DNA from: Telmatactis stephensoni
Lineage: Eukaryota; Cnidaria; Anthozoa; Actiniaria; Isophelliidae
Assembly: GCA_029948255.1 (NCBI GenBank)
Contig: JALIZF010001759.1
Coordinates: 362,501 to 426,500 of the forward strand
Length of the DNA: 64,000 nucleotides
Direction: 5' to 3'
Shown here: positions 52,513 to 63,111 of the stretch, piece by piece
Position numbering within the stretch: the first letter of the stretch is position 1
Layout of the letters: every line of letters starts with the position of its first letter
Program-made: the position numbers and the translations under genes
Notes under the pieces: generated by a model
Database searches by the model: none
Seen by the model: only the letters and a program-made list of their open reading frames with translations
What the model was told of the DNA's origin: nothing

Positions 52513-53223
52513 TTATGGCCAAGTCATGCGTCACACCCCTCAAGTCAATTACAGTACAGTGCCACGATTAGAGCTTGCCGCCACTCTTGTATCAGTCAAT
52601 ATCAGTGCCTTCCTCAAAAGAGAGTTGCAGTATGAGAACCTCGAGGAGTTCTTCTATACGGACAGCAAAGTGGTGCCAGGTTACATTGGAAACGAAGCAA
52701 GGCGCTTTCATATGTACGTTGCAAACAGAGTGCAGCAGATTCGTGATCGGACCTCACCTGCCCAGTGGAAGTACGTCGCTACTGCAGATAATCCAGCCGA
52801 CGACACCTCCCATGGAATGTCTGTGAAGGAAATGCTTGAAAACAAAAGGTGGTGGTCTGGTCCAAATTTACTATGGGAATCAATCGATTGTCCGAACGCC
52901 AGCAAAGCCATTCCTGAGCTTGACCCTGACGACCCTGATGTAAGATCAGCATATACGTTCACCATCAGGACAGAGCATTCTGAACAGAGTCTACTCAACA
53001 CTTCCATTAATGATCAGCAAGCCAACATTGAAGGCGTTAATACACTACCCTTAAGTGTCCCTGAAGTCAATAACTCAGGCGCAGCCACAGAGTTCCAAGT
53101 AAAGACAGATTTCAGTGATCGTCGACACCGCTTCTCAAGCTCATTTCTCAACGCTTATTGCAGGTTCGTCGGACGTCGAGGTCCCATTTGTCAGCTAAGT
53201 TCTGACCGTGGCACAAACTTCTT
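52500..53223 (+). pseudogene. BEL/Pao RNase H region and start of integrase, second element
   Basis: VPRLELAATLVSVNISAFLK, EFFYTDSKVVPGYIGNEARR, QWKYVATADNPADD and WWSGPNLLW are the BEL RNase H end. After a truncated linker, GRRGPICQLSSDRGTNF is the second Asp of the integrase core. The frame is interrupted at 53224 by the Polinton-like element and resumes at 57925. Confidence 0.87.
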
Positions 53224-53475
53224 AGTAGTAGGAAAACGCCCGAGGTACGAGGTACGTCCCCCCCTCCCAACCCCAAGCCCTCGAGCCCGGCAGGGCTACC
53301 CCTCCCCCTCTAGCCCGGTAGGGCTGTCCGGTAGGGCTACCCCTCTCTCTCTCTCTAGCCTGGTAGGGCTACCCCTCTCCCTTTCTGAGGTATATTATGA
53401 CATATTCAGATATTGGGGTATCATGGGGTACGAGCGCAGCGAGTTTCTGGTGCAGTGATTGCGGGGTCGATGACG
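53224..53475. repeat. Polinton left terminal inverted repeat
   Basis: Includes GTACGAGGTACGTCCCCCCC, TAGCCCGGTAGGGCT units and a (CT)n run. Confidence 0.8.
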
Positions 53476-54119
53476 TCATTGGTGGTGTACTGATAATCAC
53501 CAACCGGGTCAAGCAATTTTTCTCTCTTTTGAATCCTCCTAATTCGTAAATCATATCATATTAATATATTCTTCTAATTCTTAAATGGTATCCAATTAAA
53601 GAAGTAGCAAAAGTGGCCACAAAGAATCAAAATTTTAGATTTTCTAAACATGCGTGACGCGTACGGTGCGTAACGGCTATTATTTTGGAAACGGCCATCT
53701 GCAAATCTATTGTTTTTGAAACTCAAATCGACCATAAAGTTCAGCTCTTCACGAGTAGAACAAAAAGTAAGATTACGAATGTATTAAAAACATTTGAAAA
53801 AGTGTAATAAAACAACAAGACACCAGTAAATGTTTGAATATGATTTTATTTTCTTTCAAAAATATATTTGTCTTACGAGTCGGGATTGAGCCGACCTACC
53901 AACAGATAACTATGTTAAGTAGGATCAACTAGTCAGTAATTATGCACATAATTTATATTTTTCAGTGTGTACAAAGAAACATGCTGACAGCTTGCGTTCA
54001 TTGTGTCAAGGGTCCATTGAATACATGTATTTTTCAATCATGTCTCTTTATTTTTGTAAATTATTATCATGCCAGTTACATTTTTGCTTTCAGTTTTGCC
54101 CAGAGAGGTGGTACAACTT

Positions 54120-55258
54120 AGTAATTTTCCCAACTGGATAGAAAAGGAGAGTAGTCGAGTTCGTGGCCTGTCTGTTCTTCTAATTCTTCGGGCTCTTGTT
54201 GCGGTACAATGAGTTTTAAACTGCCTGATTTGGCGATGGTTCTCAATCTTTCTGAACGTCTTGGAGGCTTTAGGACTTTGTCTTTTATTTATGGGCATCT
54301 TGATAACTCATCCATTTTACTGGTTTTTCTTTACTTGCTGGTGGAGTGGACAAGAAATCCGGTGGAGGTATCGGTTGTAAAGTTGTGAATATTCTTTGAT
54401 TTTGAACTCCGCAGGAACACTGGGATCCCTTAGAATACTAGTCATTTGCTCCTCTAAATTCTGCAACGTTTTTAATAAAGGTGGTTGTAGATAGTTTTGG
54501 CGTTCGAAGTAATTGGCAATAGATTGCGCGACTTCCGATTGACCACCAATCTGTGATACGGTCGTGGGCGGATTCGTAGTTTGATCGTTGGGAAGGACAT
54601 TAGTTCGAAGTCTACATTCTTCCGGTGTATTGGGCTTTAGGTCCACGAAAAGATATCCATATGGTCGTTATACAGCGGCCTCGTACTTTTGAATAAACTG
54701 TTCTGTTTTCCCAGGGTACATTTGTTTTCCCAGCGTCATGATTTGTAGTTTGTCTCTTGGGTTTTTTAAATAAGATAAGGTATGCAGCGTTCAGACTCAG
54801 AGTGCGCATGATTTTTCCTTGGAAATATAGATTTTGCGTAAGAAAAAACACACTGAGGTTTCGATGATAAGATCCTTTGGTAAATAAGTTCATGATTCTC
54901 TTGTCGTTGGACGTCTCTGTCATTTGATCATCAATCACCATCAGGTTGTTGATTTTGGGGTTAAAGTACGAGTCTTCATCTAGGTCTGGTGGGATACCTT
55001 TAACAAACTCTATTCCTGGCACGGTATGTAGCATGTCATCGTAAGCAGGCTGCCATTGGGAATAACTCCACACAATACGCTGTGGTGGGGGAATGAATTA
55101 CTTGTCTTGCATGCTCTAGCAGATTCTGAACCCAGACCGTTTTTCCGGATCCTGTCATACCAGAGGCTATAGCTGTGAAGGGATGAACTAACGAAATTTT
55201 TCGCACTCTGTATCCTTAACTTGTGAAGTCTGAGGATAGGGACTAAACCGCTGACCAT
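54120..55258 (-). pseudogene. Polinton packaging ATPase (FtsK/HerA-type), frameshifted
   Basis: Reading the minus strand from 55258: HPFTAIASGMTGSGKTVWVQ contains Walker A (GxxGxGKT). A frame change precedes SQWQPAYDDMLHTVPGIEFV. Walker B is NNLMVIDDQMTE. LFTKGSYHRNLSVFFLTQNL and YLILFKKPKR are conserved in this family. A second frame change leads to DLKPNTPEECRLRTNVLPND and a tail QSIANYFERQNYLQPPLLKT. A third, near 54290, gives PPRRSERLRTIAK. Such ATPases drive DNA packaging in Polinton-like viruses and adenoviruses; here it is dead. Confidence 0.87.
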
Positions 55259-55429
55259 TTTTTAGGAGTTTTTTCTTGAGTAATCCACATATTCTCGTTC
55301 CTGCATTGTCCAACTTATGAGTTTCGATTTAAATGAGTGTACAGATTTTTCTGGGGCTTGCCACAGATGGGACACAACCGCACCATTTCGTGTCTTAGGT
55401 AAAGAATGAAACTAATCCTTACAGCAAGG

Positions 55430-56210
55430 TTTTTTATAGGTTCTAGTCTGGTATAGACTCTATTAGCAGAATCTAGGAGTAGACTATAGTCCTAGTAAGA
55501 GATGTTAGTAGAATCTAGTCCTATGGAGTAGATCTAAGTGTAGATCTAGTAGTAAACCTTGTCTAATAGTAGATCTAGTATTGATCTAGTATTAGAATCT
55601 ATCTATAGTAGATCTAGTATTAGATGATCTAGTAGTAGGAGAGGTCTTGTAGTGAATCTAGTCTAGTAGTAGATCTATTAGATTCTAATTAGATTAGATT
55701 CTACATTAGATTAGATTAGATTAGATTAGATTAGATTAGATTAGATCTATAGAGTGATTTTCACCGGACTGTGAAATAGTTACTAAGCTAATAGACACTA
55801 ATAGACTCTGCACCCATTGTTTTCTTTTGTTGCAATACAACTATTAGACACTATTAAACACTGACTATTAGTAATTGTTTCACAGACCGATGAAAATCAC
55901 TCTACTAGTTTAGATTCTACATTAGATTAGATTAGATTAGATCTATACTAGTTTAGATTCTACATTAGATTAGATTAGATTAGATCTATTAGATTCTAAT
56001 TAGATTAGATTCTACATTAGATTAGATTAGATCTATTAGATTCTAATTAGATTAGATTCTACATTAGATTAGATTAGATTAGATCTATACTAGTTTAGAT
56101 TCTACATTAGATTAGATTAGATTCTACATTAGATTAGATTAGATTAGATTCTAGTTAGATTCTAGTATTCTAGCTAGATTCTAGTATTCTAGTCTAGATT
56201 ATCATAATAG
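55430..56210. repeat. (TTAGA)n and TCTAGTA-rich satellite in the Polinton
   Basis: Blocks of ATTAGATTAGATT alternate with CTAGTAGTAGATCT and ACTAGTTTAGATTCTACATT. One MITE is inserted. Confidence 0.9.
55752..55902. mobile_element. TA-flanked MITE in the satellite
   Basis: Ends GAGTGATTTTCACCGGACTG / AGACCGATGAAAATCACTC, with TA at 55750-55751 and 55903-55904. Tc1-mariner-like target. Confidence 0.85.
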
Positions 56211-56269
56211 ATAAATTATAGTGTTTTTCCCTCATTATTTCATTTGGAGCAAACATCCGTACAGACAAC

Positions 56270-56596
56270 ATGAGTCGTTTGATCCGTGACCATTTTGGGT
56301 ATTTGTATCACTTAACCAATTGTCCTCCTCATCAGAGAACACTTTTACTTGCCACCGCTAGTCCAGAACATGTTCATGCCATTTGTGAAGTTTGCTCGAA
56401 TTTATCCAAAGGCACTATACCAGTGTCACAAGTGCAAAAAGAAAGACTGAGAAAGCATGTGGATGACATACGGAAATTGGCCGACCCATCCGTTCCTTTC
56501 AAAACCAAAAAACAAACTCTAGCGCAAAGGGGTGGTGGTTTTGTGTCCGATATCATGTCACCTCTGGTGTCAGCTCTGAAGTTGTTTTTGTTTTAA
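56270..56596 (+). CDS. Polinton small basic protein (pX-like)
   Basis: 108 codons, intact, ATG in the context ACAACATGAG. It has FGYLYHLTNCPPHQRTLLLA, HAICEVCSNLSKGTIPVSQV, basic RLRKHVDDIRKLADPSVPFK and a hydrophobic end (GGGFVSDIMSPLVSALKLFL). Small proteins of this type, with a conserved KRKKxxLxQxGG-like segment, are found in many Polintons; a capsid-maturation or core role is suspected in related viruses. Adjacent to and co-oriented with the next ORF, 57 bp apart. Confidence 0.7.
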   Translation: MSRLIRDHFGYLYHLTNCPPHQRTLLLATASPEHVHAICEVCSNLSKGTIPVSQVQKERLRKHVDDIRKLADPSVPFKTKKQTLAQRGGGFVSDIMSPLVSALKLFLF

Positions 56597-56653
56597 ATAT
56601 TCCTGTCCATAAAGAAGAAGCTCATTTCGACGTTGATCATTTGAGGAAGCAAC

Positions 56654-57469
56654 ATGAAAAGAGCACGGAGCGAGTCCACTGATTCTGAAGACAGTATTGC
56701 TTCTTACACCGAAGAGGCCACTTTTGACGGTGATGATATTGAAAAGGTTTTGCAGAAACTCTCCCAGAGTATCCCCGAAGAAAAGGCGCTCACATTTCTT
56801 CATACCCTGTCAGCTTCGAAAAGTATTTTATACTGGAACTCCCATGGGGAGATGATGTATCATGAGCGAAGAATTCCTCTCACCAGCATTGCAGAGCTCA
56901 TTGAGTATGTCATGTTACCTTACAATTTGGATGTTAAAGTACCTCGTGGGTTGAAAACGTTCACTCGAGGATTATCAGAGATTGGTATTGACAAGAAACT
57001 GATCCGTAACAAAAGGGTTCTGGCAGATTTGGTTGCCAGGCAACCGGAAGAGGACGAGACAGATAGCGAAACTAGTGACCAAACCTCTGAAAGAGAAACT
57101 TCAGAGTCGGACAGTGAGAGTGTTAGTGAAAGCTTAGAGTCACAGAAGCATTCAGAACCGGAAAGTTCAGAATCAGACGATGAACCTCTAGAGTGTCACG
57201 TCTGCCGTGACTTCAAATCGTTCTATTCCATACCTGTAGTGCAATGCCCCAGATGTCTGTGGCGCGAAGGTTACTATTGTCGTGACGACCAACTGGTTGA
57301 ATGCGATATTTGCTCACACGTCTTTGCCGTAGATGATCATACCACGAAAGTCAAATTTTGTCGTTGTCGAGACTGTGATGCAGTCCATCAATTGTCGTTG
57401 AAATCCAAGAAATTAAAACTCATGGATGATCATGATGACAATCAAGAAGAATCCGAAAGCGAATTGTAA
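56654..57469 (+). CDS. Polinton-associated protein with cysteine-rich C-terminus
   Basis: 271 codons, intact. It has an acidic N-terminus (MKRARSESTDSEDSIASYTE), then SILYWNSHGEMMYHERRIPL, LIEYVMLPYNLDVKVPRGLK and TFTRGLSEIGIDKKLIRNKR, a segment typical of an uncharacterised Polinton protein. A Ser/Glu-rich stretch follows, then a zinc-ribbon-like tail (CHVCRD, CPRCLWREGYYCRDD, CDICSHVF, CRCRDC) with about ten Cys. The absence of breaks contrasts with the ruined ATPase. Function unknown. Confidence 0.75.
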   Translation: MKRARSESTDSEDSIASYTEEATFDGDDIEKVLQKLSQSIPEEKALTFLHTLSASKSILYWNSHGEMMYHERRIPLTSIAELIEYVMLPYNLDVKVPRGLKTFTRGLSEIGIDKKLIRNKRVLADLVARQPEEDETDSETSDQTSERETSESDSESVSESLESQKHSEPESSESDDEPLECHVCRDFKSFYSIPVVQCPRCLWREGYYCRDDQLVECDICSHVFAVDDHTTKVKFCRCRDCDAVHQLSLKSKKLKLMDDHDDNQEESESEL

Positions 57470-57609
57470 CATCCAGAACGTGAATAAATAAGGACTTTTG
57501 ACACTAAATTTGTGTGTGGTTTGTCTGACTACCTTTCAAGATCTGAATTTACATGTGTTGAAACCGTTCAGAGTGATTTATTTATCTCTTTATGATCTCA
57601 TGTATAATG

Positions 57610-57918
57610 ATCTCATCGACCCCGTAATCGCTGCACCGGAAACTCGCTGTGCTCGTACCCCATGATACCCCAATATCTGAATATGTCGTAATATACCTCA
57701 GAAAGGGAGAGGGGTAGCCCTACCAGGCTAGAGAGAGAGAGAGAGGGGTAGCCCTACCGGGCTAGAGGGGGAGGGGTAGCCCTGCCGGGCTCGAGGGATC
57801 GTCGTACCTCATACCCCGGAGAGGGAGGTACCGCCCTATCGGGCATGGGGTTGGGGGGGCCGGGGGGGGGGGGACGTACCTCGTACCTCGGGTGTAGAAT
57901 CGGTGTTTTCCTACTACT
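57610..57918. repeat. Polinton right terminal inverted repeat
   Basis: Matches the left end in reverse, with extra copies of AGCCCTACCGGGCTAGAG-type units and a G-run at 57845-57875. Confidence 0.8.
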
Positions 57919-57924
57919 CTTCTT

Positions 57925-58440
57925 TGGGTGCAAGAATGAACTACAAGCTGCACTGAAGGAGATGGACAAAGAAAAGATCCGTGCCTGCTTACTAGAAGAC
58001 AATTGTGACTGGATTCAATTCAAGATGAACGTTCCTCACGCAAGTCATATGGGAGGATCATGGGAGTGCCAGATCCGTACAGTTAGGAATGTACTAGCAA
58101 CACTTCTCGATTCCCATGGAATGCACTTGGATGATGAGTCACTCAGAACCTTCATGGTTGAGGCCGAGGTGAATAGCCGCCCGTTGACGTCAGAATCTTC
58201 AGCCTCCCTAGAACCCCTCACTCCAAACCAACTGCTTACGCTAAAGACCCGTGTCATGCTGCCACCACCTGGCAACTTCATTAGCGCTGATTTATATTCA
58301 AGAAAACGTTGCCGTCGAGTCCAACACCTCTCAGATGAATTTTGGAACCGCTGAAAGAAAGAATTCATTCAGACCCTACAGACCCATCAGAAATGGACTC
58401 ACGCAAGAACCAGCCTTAGTCCAGGAGATATTGCTATAAT
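57925..58440 (+). pseudogene. BEL/Pao integrase, second part after the Polinton
   Basis: Continues the integrase core of 53224 in frame: ACLLEDNCDWIQFKMNVPHA, HASHMGGSWECQIRTVRNVL (catalytic Glu in GGSWE), then VEAEVNSRPLTSES and PLTPNQLLTLK. The stop TGA at 58352-58354 is followed by a degenerate C-terminal domain (about 58355-58440, WTHARTSLSPGDIAI). Confidence 0.87.
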
Positions 58441-58819
58441 TAAAGACAACGACGCACCGAAAACCGCTGGCACTAAGTACGCATAGCAGAAATCTTTACT
58501 GACAAGGATAGACTAGTGCGCAAGGCAAAGGTCGCTGTCGCAGACTCCACACTTGACAACAAAGGCAGGTGTACATGACCTGCCTCCTATCTGGAAAGAC
58601 CAGTACAGAAACTGGTGCTGCTTTTTGCCCACAAAGAAGAAGACCGGGGCATCCCCCCAAGGAGCCCTAGTGAAACAGGAGTAAATGAACATTATGAACC
58701 AAAGTAGACATTACACATTTCTCAGTTATTAGTTTCAGTTTTATAATTACTATGTTGAACAGTTATGAATTGTGATTATATTGATTATAAATTTTGACCG
58801 GCACAATTTAGGGGAGCCA

Positions 58820-59116
58820 TGTAAGTGATTTGTTGATCGTTAGTTAATTATTGTCAGTTATTCTATATTTGTTCTATAATCCGATATAATCATTATATTT
58901 GTGTATGTATCATATTGCTTCACCTCGTGGGTTAGAACGATTGATCAATCTTTTTCGCTATACATCGTCCTATAGTATCAGAGTTTAACGGAGGAAAGAG
59001 TCTTAACGTGACTTTAATAGTGAATCGTGGAAATAAAGTTACCGAAACAAAAGCCTCAGTTGATTGACCCCTCAATTACTCAAGCCGGCAAAACCAGGGG
59101 CGGTAACGCCAACACA
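58820..59116 (+). repeat. Probable 3' LTR of the sense BEL element
   Basis: Preceded by a purine tract GGGGAGCCA; begins TGTAAGTGATTTGTTGATCG and ends GGTAACGCCAACACA. Contains GGAAATAAAG (polyadenylation-like) near 59029. About 297 bp. No 5' partner is present in the window. Confidence 0.65.
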
Positions 59117-59257
59117 ATCGAATGCATCCCCAGCCGCTACATTTTGTGTTGTTTTGTTTAGGCTTAGATGGGAGTAAGAAAAGAATTTTCATTCAGACGA
59201 GCTGGCGAGGGAGAATGAAAGGAGCCTTTTCTACACTACAACTCTTTGGTGTCAGCT

Positions 59258-59455
59258 CTGAACATTTGGCTAAAGAAGAACATATCACCTATCCAACACG
59301 CTAAGTTTTGGAGACACAGGGGACTTGTAAGACCCGCAAGTGACATTTACGATAAGGATGGAATTCATTTTAATTGACGTGGGGAAGGTTTACAGTTTAG
59401 AAGCTATCGTGGGGCCATTTTACCATCTCTCAAACAGCTTCAGATATAATAGATT
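59258..59455 (+). pseudogene. SGNH-hydrolase-type ORF, C-terminal half
   Basis: AKFWRHRGLVRPASDIYDKD, then GIHFN (block V Asp-x-x-His), a stop, and FRSYRGAILPSLKQLQI. This is the C-terminal end expected for the SGNH fragment at 47096-47385, 12 kb away in the same orientation. It follows directly after the BEL LTR. Confidence 0.6.
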
Positions 59456-59599
59456 ATCATATTTTACTGTCTAATATGATTTAATTATATGCCTTTACTA
59501 TGATTAATTCAATTACTTATATTTCCGTATTTATGAGCACCACTGTCCGTTTTGATCGACTTGTTCACTTTTTGTATGTACATGACTGTTGGTTGTAAT

Positions 59600-59866
59600 A
59601 TTTTAGGGTTATTTATGCCCTACTGTGTAATTATTGGGGTTATTTATACCCTATTTGCCCATGCTTACAGTTTTGGGGTTATTATATCCCATCTGTATCA
59701 TGCAAATATCTTTGGGGTTATTTTTACCCTAATACTTATTTTATTGGGGTTATTTATACCCTATTTGTATTATATTGGGGTTATTTATACCCTATTTATA
59801 TTATCTGTTGGGGTTATTTATACCCCACTCATGTTCTACTTACAGTTTAGGGTTATTTATACCCTT
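59600..59866. repeat. Array of GGGTTATTTATACCC near-palindromes
   Basis: Eight to nine copies spaced about 30-45 bp (for example at about 59607, 59638, 59676, 59715, 59747, 59779, 59812 and 59850), separated by TATTTGTATTATATT-like spacers. The open frame 59552-59887 across it is a by-product. Confidence 0.85.
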
Positions 59867-60082
59867 TCTGTACTGTGTTTATGCTGATAGTCATGTACAC
59901 TGACCCATGGTGCAGCATGATCTCCTCGTCAGGAAACATGTGAGTGTTGTCCTGGCCAATTCATGTGTTAGCACTACAGGAAAATCTATTGATGTTAAGT
60001 CGGTGACGTTGCAGTGGTGTGCAAAAACTGTCTCTCCTGTTTCCTTTCATTGTCAATGTACAGGAACTTACGGGCGTCTATT

Positions 60083-60606
60083 TTGAAGAAGATAAAACGT
60101 AGTATAGGTATAATTTGCAAAGCTAGACATTGCGTCAACTTAGAAATTCTCGATTAACTTGTATTACTGTTTAATTTATCCTTACCTTGTTTACGGTATT
60201 GTTGTGTGGGGTCACACATATCAATCCACAACAGATCCCCTTTTGATTGTCCAAAAGAGAGTCCTTCATCTTATGACTTTCAGTATGTTTGATGCACATT
60301 CAAACCCCATTTTTCAAAAACTAAAAATTATAAAATTTCCAGATCTTGTGTATTTGTATACTGCTCTGTTTATGTATGATTACTATTCAGAAAATTTGCC
60401 TGTTTCGTTCACTTCCTATTTTGTCCAAGTTCATCAAAAGCAAAATCGTTGCCAAAAATCAGAACCAATTATGGTAAATTTAATATAAAATATTCTGGTG
60501 TTAAAATTTGGCATTCTATTAATGAATCCACTAAAAACTTGAGTAAAACAAAATTTACAGAAATTCTCTGTAAAAATATACTTGATTCCTATGATGACAG
60601 TGTTTA
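60083..60606 (+). pseudogene. LINE RT C-terminal fragment, 5'-truncated
   Basis: KKIKRSIGIICKARHCVNLE, a frame change, YYCLIYPYLVYGIVVWGHTY, RVLHLMTFSMFDAHSNPIF and LVYLYTALFMYDYYSENLPV, then another shift before VKIWHSINESTKNLSKTKF. This is the C-terminal region downstream of the palm seen in RTE/jockey-type LINEs. It continues in a 3' UTR of about 340 bp ending AATAAACATG, where the (TATG)n repeat begins. Confidence 0.82.
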
Positions 60607-60956
60607 GTTACAACACTGACATGATTCGAAGTTCAAATGTTACATCTATAAAAATGTAAAAATGTCAAGCCATTATTCCATCGCCTTCTTCTGATTTTTC
60701 ATTTCATTAATTCTTACTTTTGATCCAATTATCTATAATTACTTTTCTCGTTTATTTTTCTCTCTTTCTACTTGTAAATGTATATTTGTTTGTTTGTTAT
60801 TTGTTATGTGTAATTGACTAAAAAATGTAAACTGTGTATAAATTAAGCTATCTACCCAGGTTAACCCCAAGATTATTGTAAATAGCCTGTACCTGTAAAC
60901 TTGCTATATATATAAAAATGCACTTGTAAATACTTTTTAATATATGGTTCTTAATA

Positions 60957-60962
60957 AACATG

Positions 60963-60993
<31 letters not shown>

Positions 60994-61102
60994 GTATGTA
61001 TGTATGTATGTATGTATGTATGTATGTATGTATGTATGTATGTATGTATGTATGTATGTATGTATGTATGTATGTATGTATGTATGTATGTATGTATGTA
61101 TG

Positions 61103-61133
<31 letters not shown>

Positions 61134-62065
61134 TGTATGTATGTATGTATGTATGTATGTATGTATGTATGTATGTATGTATGTATGTATGTATGTATGT
61201 ATGTATGTATGTATGTATGTATGTATGTATGTATGTATGTCTGTATGTATGTATGTATGTATGTATGTATGTATGTATGTATGTATGTATGTATGTATGT
61301 AGGTATGTATGTATGTATGTATGTATGTATGTATGTATGTATGTATGTATGTATGTATGTATGTATGTATGTATGTATGTATGTATGTATGTATGTATGT
61401 ATGTATGTATGTATGTATGTATGTATGTATGTATGTATGTATGTATGTATGTATGTATGTATGTATGTATGTATGTATGTATGTATGTATGTATGTATGT
61501 ATGTATGTATGTATGTATGTATGTATGTATGTATGTATGTATGTATGTATGTATGTATGTATGTATGTTATGTATGTATGTATGTATGTATGTATGTATG
61601 TATGTATGTATGTATGTATGTATGTATGTATGTATGTATGATGTATGTATGTATGTATGTATGTATGTATGTATGTATGTATGTATGTATGTATGTATGT
61701 ATGTATGTATGTATGTATGTATGTATGTATGTATGTATGTATGTATGTATGTATGTATGTATGTATGTATGTATGTATGTATGTATGTATGTATTGTATG
61801 TATGTATGTATGTATGTATGTATGTATGTGATGTATGTATGTATGTATGTATGTATGTATGTATGTATGTATGTATGTATGTATGTATGTATGTATGTAT
61901 GTATGTATTACTGTAATGTATGTATTATGTATGTATGTATGTATGTATGTATGTATGTATGTATGTATGTATGTATGTATGTATGGTATGTATGTATGTA
62001 TGTATGTATGTATGTATGTATGTATGTATGTATGTATGTATGTATCGTATGTATTGTATGGTATG

Positions 62066-62096
<31 letters not shown>

Positions 62097-62133
62097 GTAT
62101 GTATGTATGTATGTATGTATGTATGTATGTATG
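60957..62133. repeat. (TATG)n microsatellite, ~1.18 kb
   Basis: Nearly pure TATG/ATGT units with a few single-base slips that change the phase. It starts immediately after the LINE 3' UTR. Long open frames on both strands (YVCM and THTYI repeats) are artefacts. Confidence 0.95.
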
Positions 62134-62139
62134 GTGTTT

Positions 62140-62822
62140 CATTCTTGGGGCCAATTATTGTGATACTCTCTTACAATCGACATGTATTTCAATAGGTCGA
62201 CAGCTTCACCAGGTGACTTCTCACAATAAATAGCAGCAAATACCATAAAGGCATTAGTCCACGCTCTATACTATTAATTGGCACTTTTTTCTGATTAGGC
62301 ACTATAGCTAAGGTTTGTTGCCCCCCAGAATTTTGAAGCTTAATATTATGTGTCCTCTGGAGGCTGTACAATAGCCCCATTTCAATGTACTCATTGCTCC
62401 AAATTTTGTTGTTAGTCTTAATGGGCATTGCAGAACCCAGGTGGGCAGCAACGGACATAAATGTCTGCTTACTAGTAGTGTTATCTCTAGCAGTAGAGGT
62501 TGGCTGGTCTCTGCCTGTTATGTTCTGGATCGCTTCAGCGACTGATTGTTGAACCAACAACGCAGACTCAGTTTGGGTTTGTGTAGCTACAGGAGCTTGC
62601 TGAATGGCTGTATTGGTGTCAGGGGTTGCTTCAGGGCGTCAGGGCAGATCAATCCTCCAGAGCGTGCCTAACTGCAACTGTGATCTTTTGGACTAGCTGA
62701 TCATCAGACTGGGTGGATGTGGAAGGTGCTTGAGGCAAAGTACTGCCAGTACTAGTGCTGGCCACTCTACTTCTCTTCTAGTATTTGGGTCCATAGATCT
62801 TGTATGGCGTCTTGATGGCATC
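62140..62822 (-). pseudogene. DIRS-like gag, 5' part, inverted
   Basis: Minus strand: MPSRRHTRSMDPNTRREVE near 62822, then (62560-62189) LVQQSVAEAIQNITG, LGSAMPIKTNNKIWSNEYIE, LQNSGGQQTLAIVP and SIERGLMPLWYLLLFIVRSH. This is the pattern of gag-like ORFs of DIRS elements in cnidarians and vertebrates. It is followed on the plus strand from 62822 by the next part of the same ORF, so this piece is inverted relative to the rest. Confidence 0.65.
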
Positions 62823-63111
62823 TCGTTAAGGCAACTGGAGATTTTATGACGAGTCCTTCCGCAAATTGAGGGAAGTGGAACAGCTACCCTGGGGCCAAGT
62901 CCACTCTGAAGTATGGCTTAGGTCTCACAACCCCGGGAGGATGGGAGTACAGTCTAATTTTCGTAGTAAACAACCTGGTAACAGCATGCCCCGGGGATAT
63001 TGCTACAAATACCACTCAGGTATCCACTGCCCTGGGTGCTCATTCAACCATACATGCTTCAGATGTGGGGGCAGTCACCCAATATTCAAAATGCACCCAA
63101 AAATCCAGTAA
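62823..63111 (+). pseudogene. DIRS-like gag, zinc-binding C-terminal part
   Basis: WRFYDESFRKLREVEQLPWG, then VHSEVWLRSHNP and RGYCYKYHSGIHCPGCSFNH, TCFRCGGSHPIFK. The Cys/His pattern (C-x8-C-x2-C-x4-H-x2-C-x2-C-x3-H) is the usual zinc-binding end of DIRS-like gag ORFs. Confidence 0.72.

Larger units (their letters stand above)
53224..57918. mobile_element. Polinton/Maverick-type element, 4.7-kb deletion derivative
   Basis: Ends AGTAGTAGGAAAAC / GTTTTCCTACTACT, starting with AG as Polintons do. A perfect 6-bp duplication CTTCTT lies at 53218-53223 and 57919-57924. Inverted ends are about 250 bp (TGATACCCCAATATCTGAAT at the right pairs with ATTCAGATATTGGGGTATCA at the left). It contains a packaging-ATPase pseudogene and two small Polinton-type ORFs. 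It lacks DNA polymerase B, integrase, protease and capsid genes. Confidence 0.88.

Noticed and set aside
59552..59887. 111-codon hydrophobic ORF resembling a membrane protein
   Set aside because: Frame across the GGGTTATTTATACCC array; hydrophobicity comes from AT-rich repeat units.
60937..62233. Long open frames on both strands (405, 295, 259, 172 codons)
   Set aside because: They translate only the (TATG)n repeat (YVCM or THTYI units) and have no independent coding signal.
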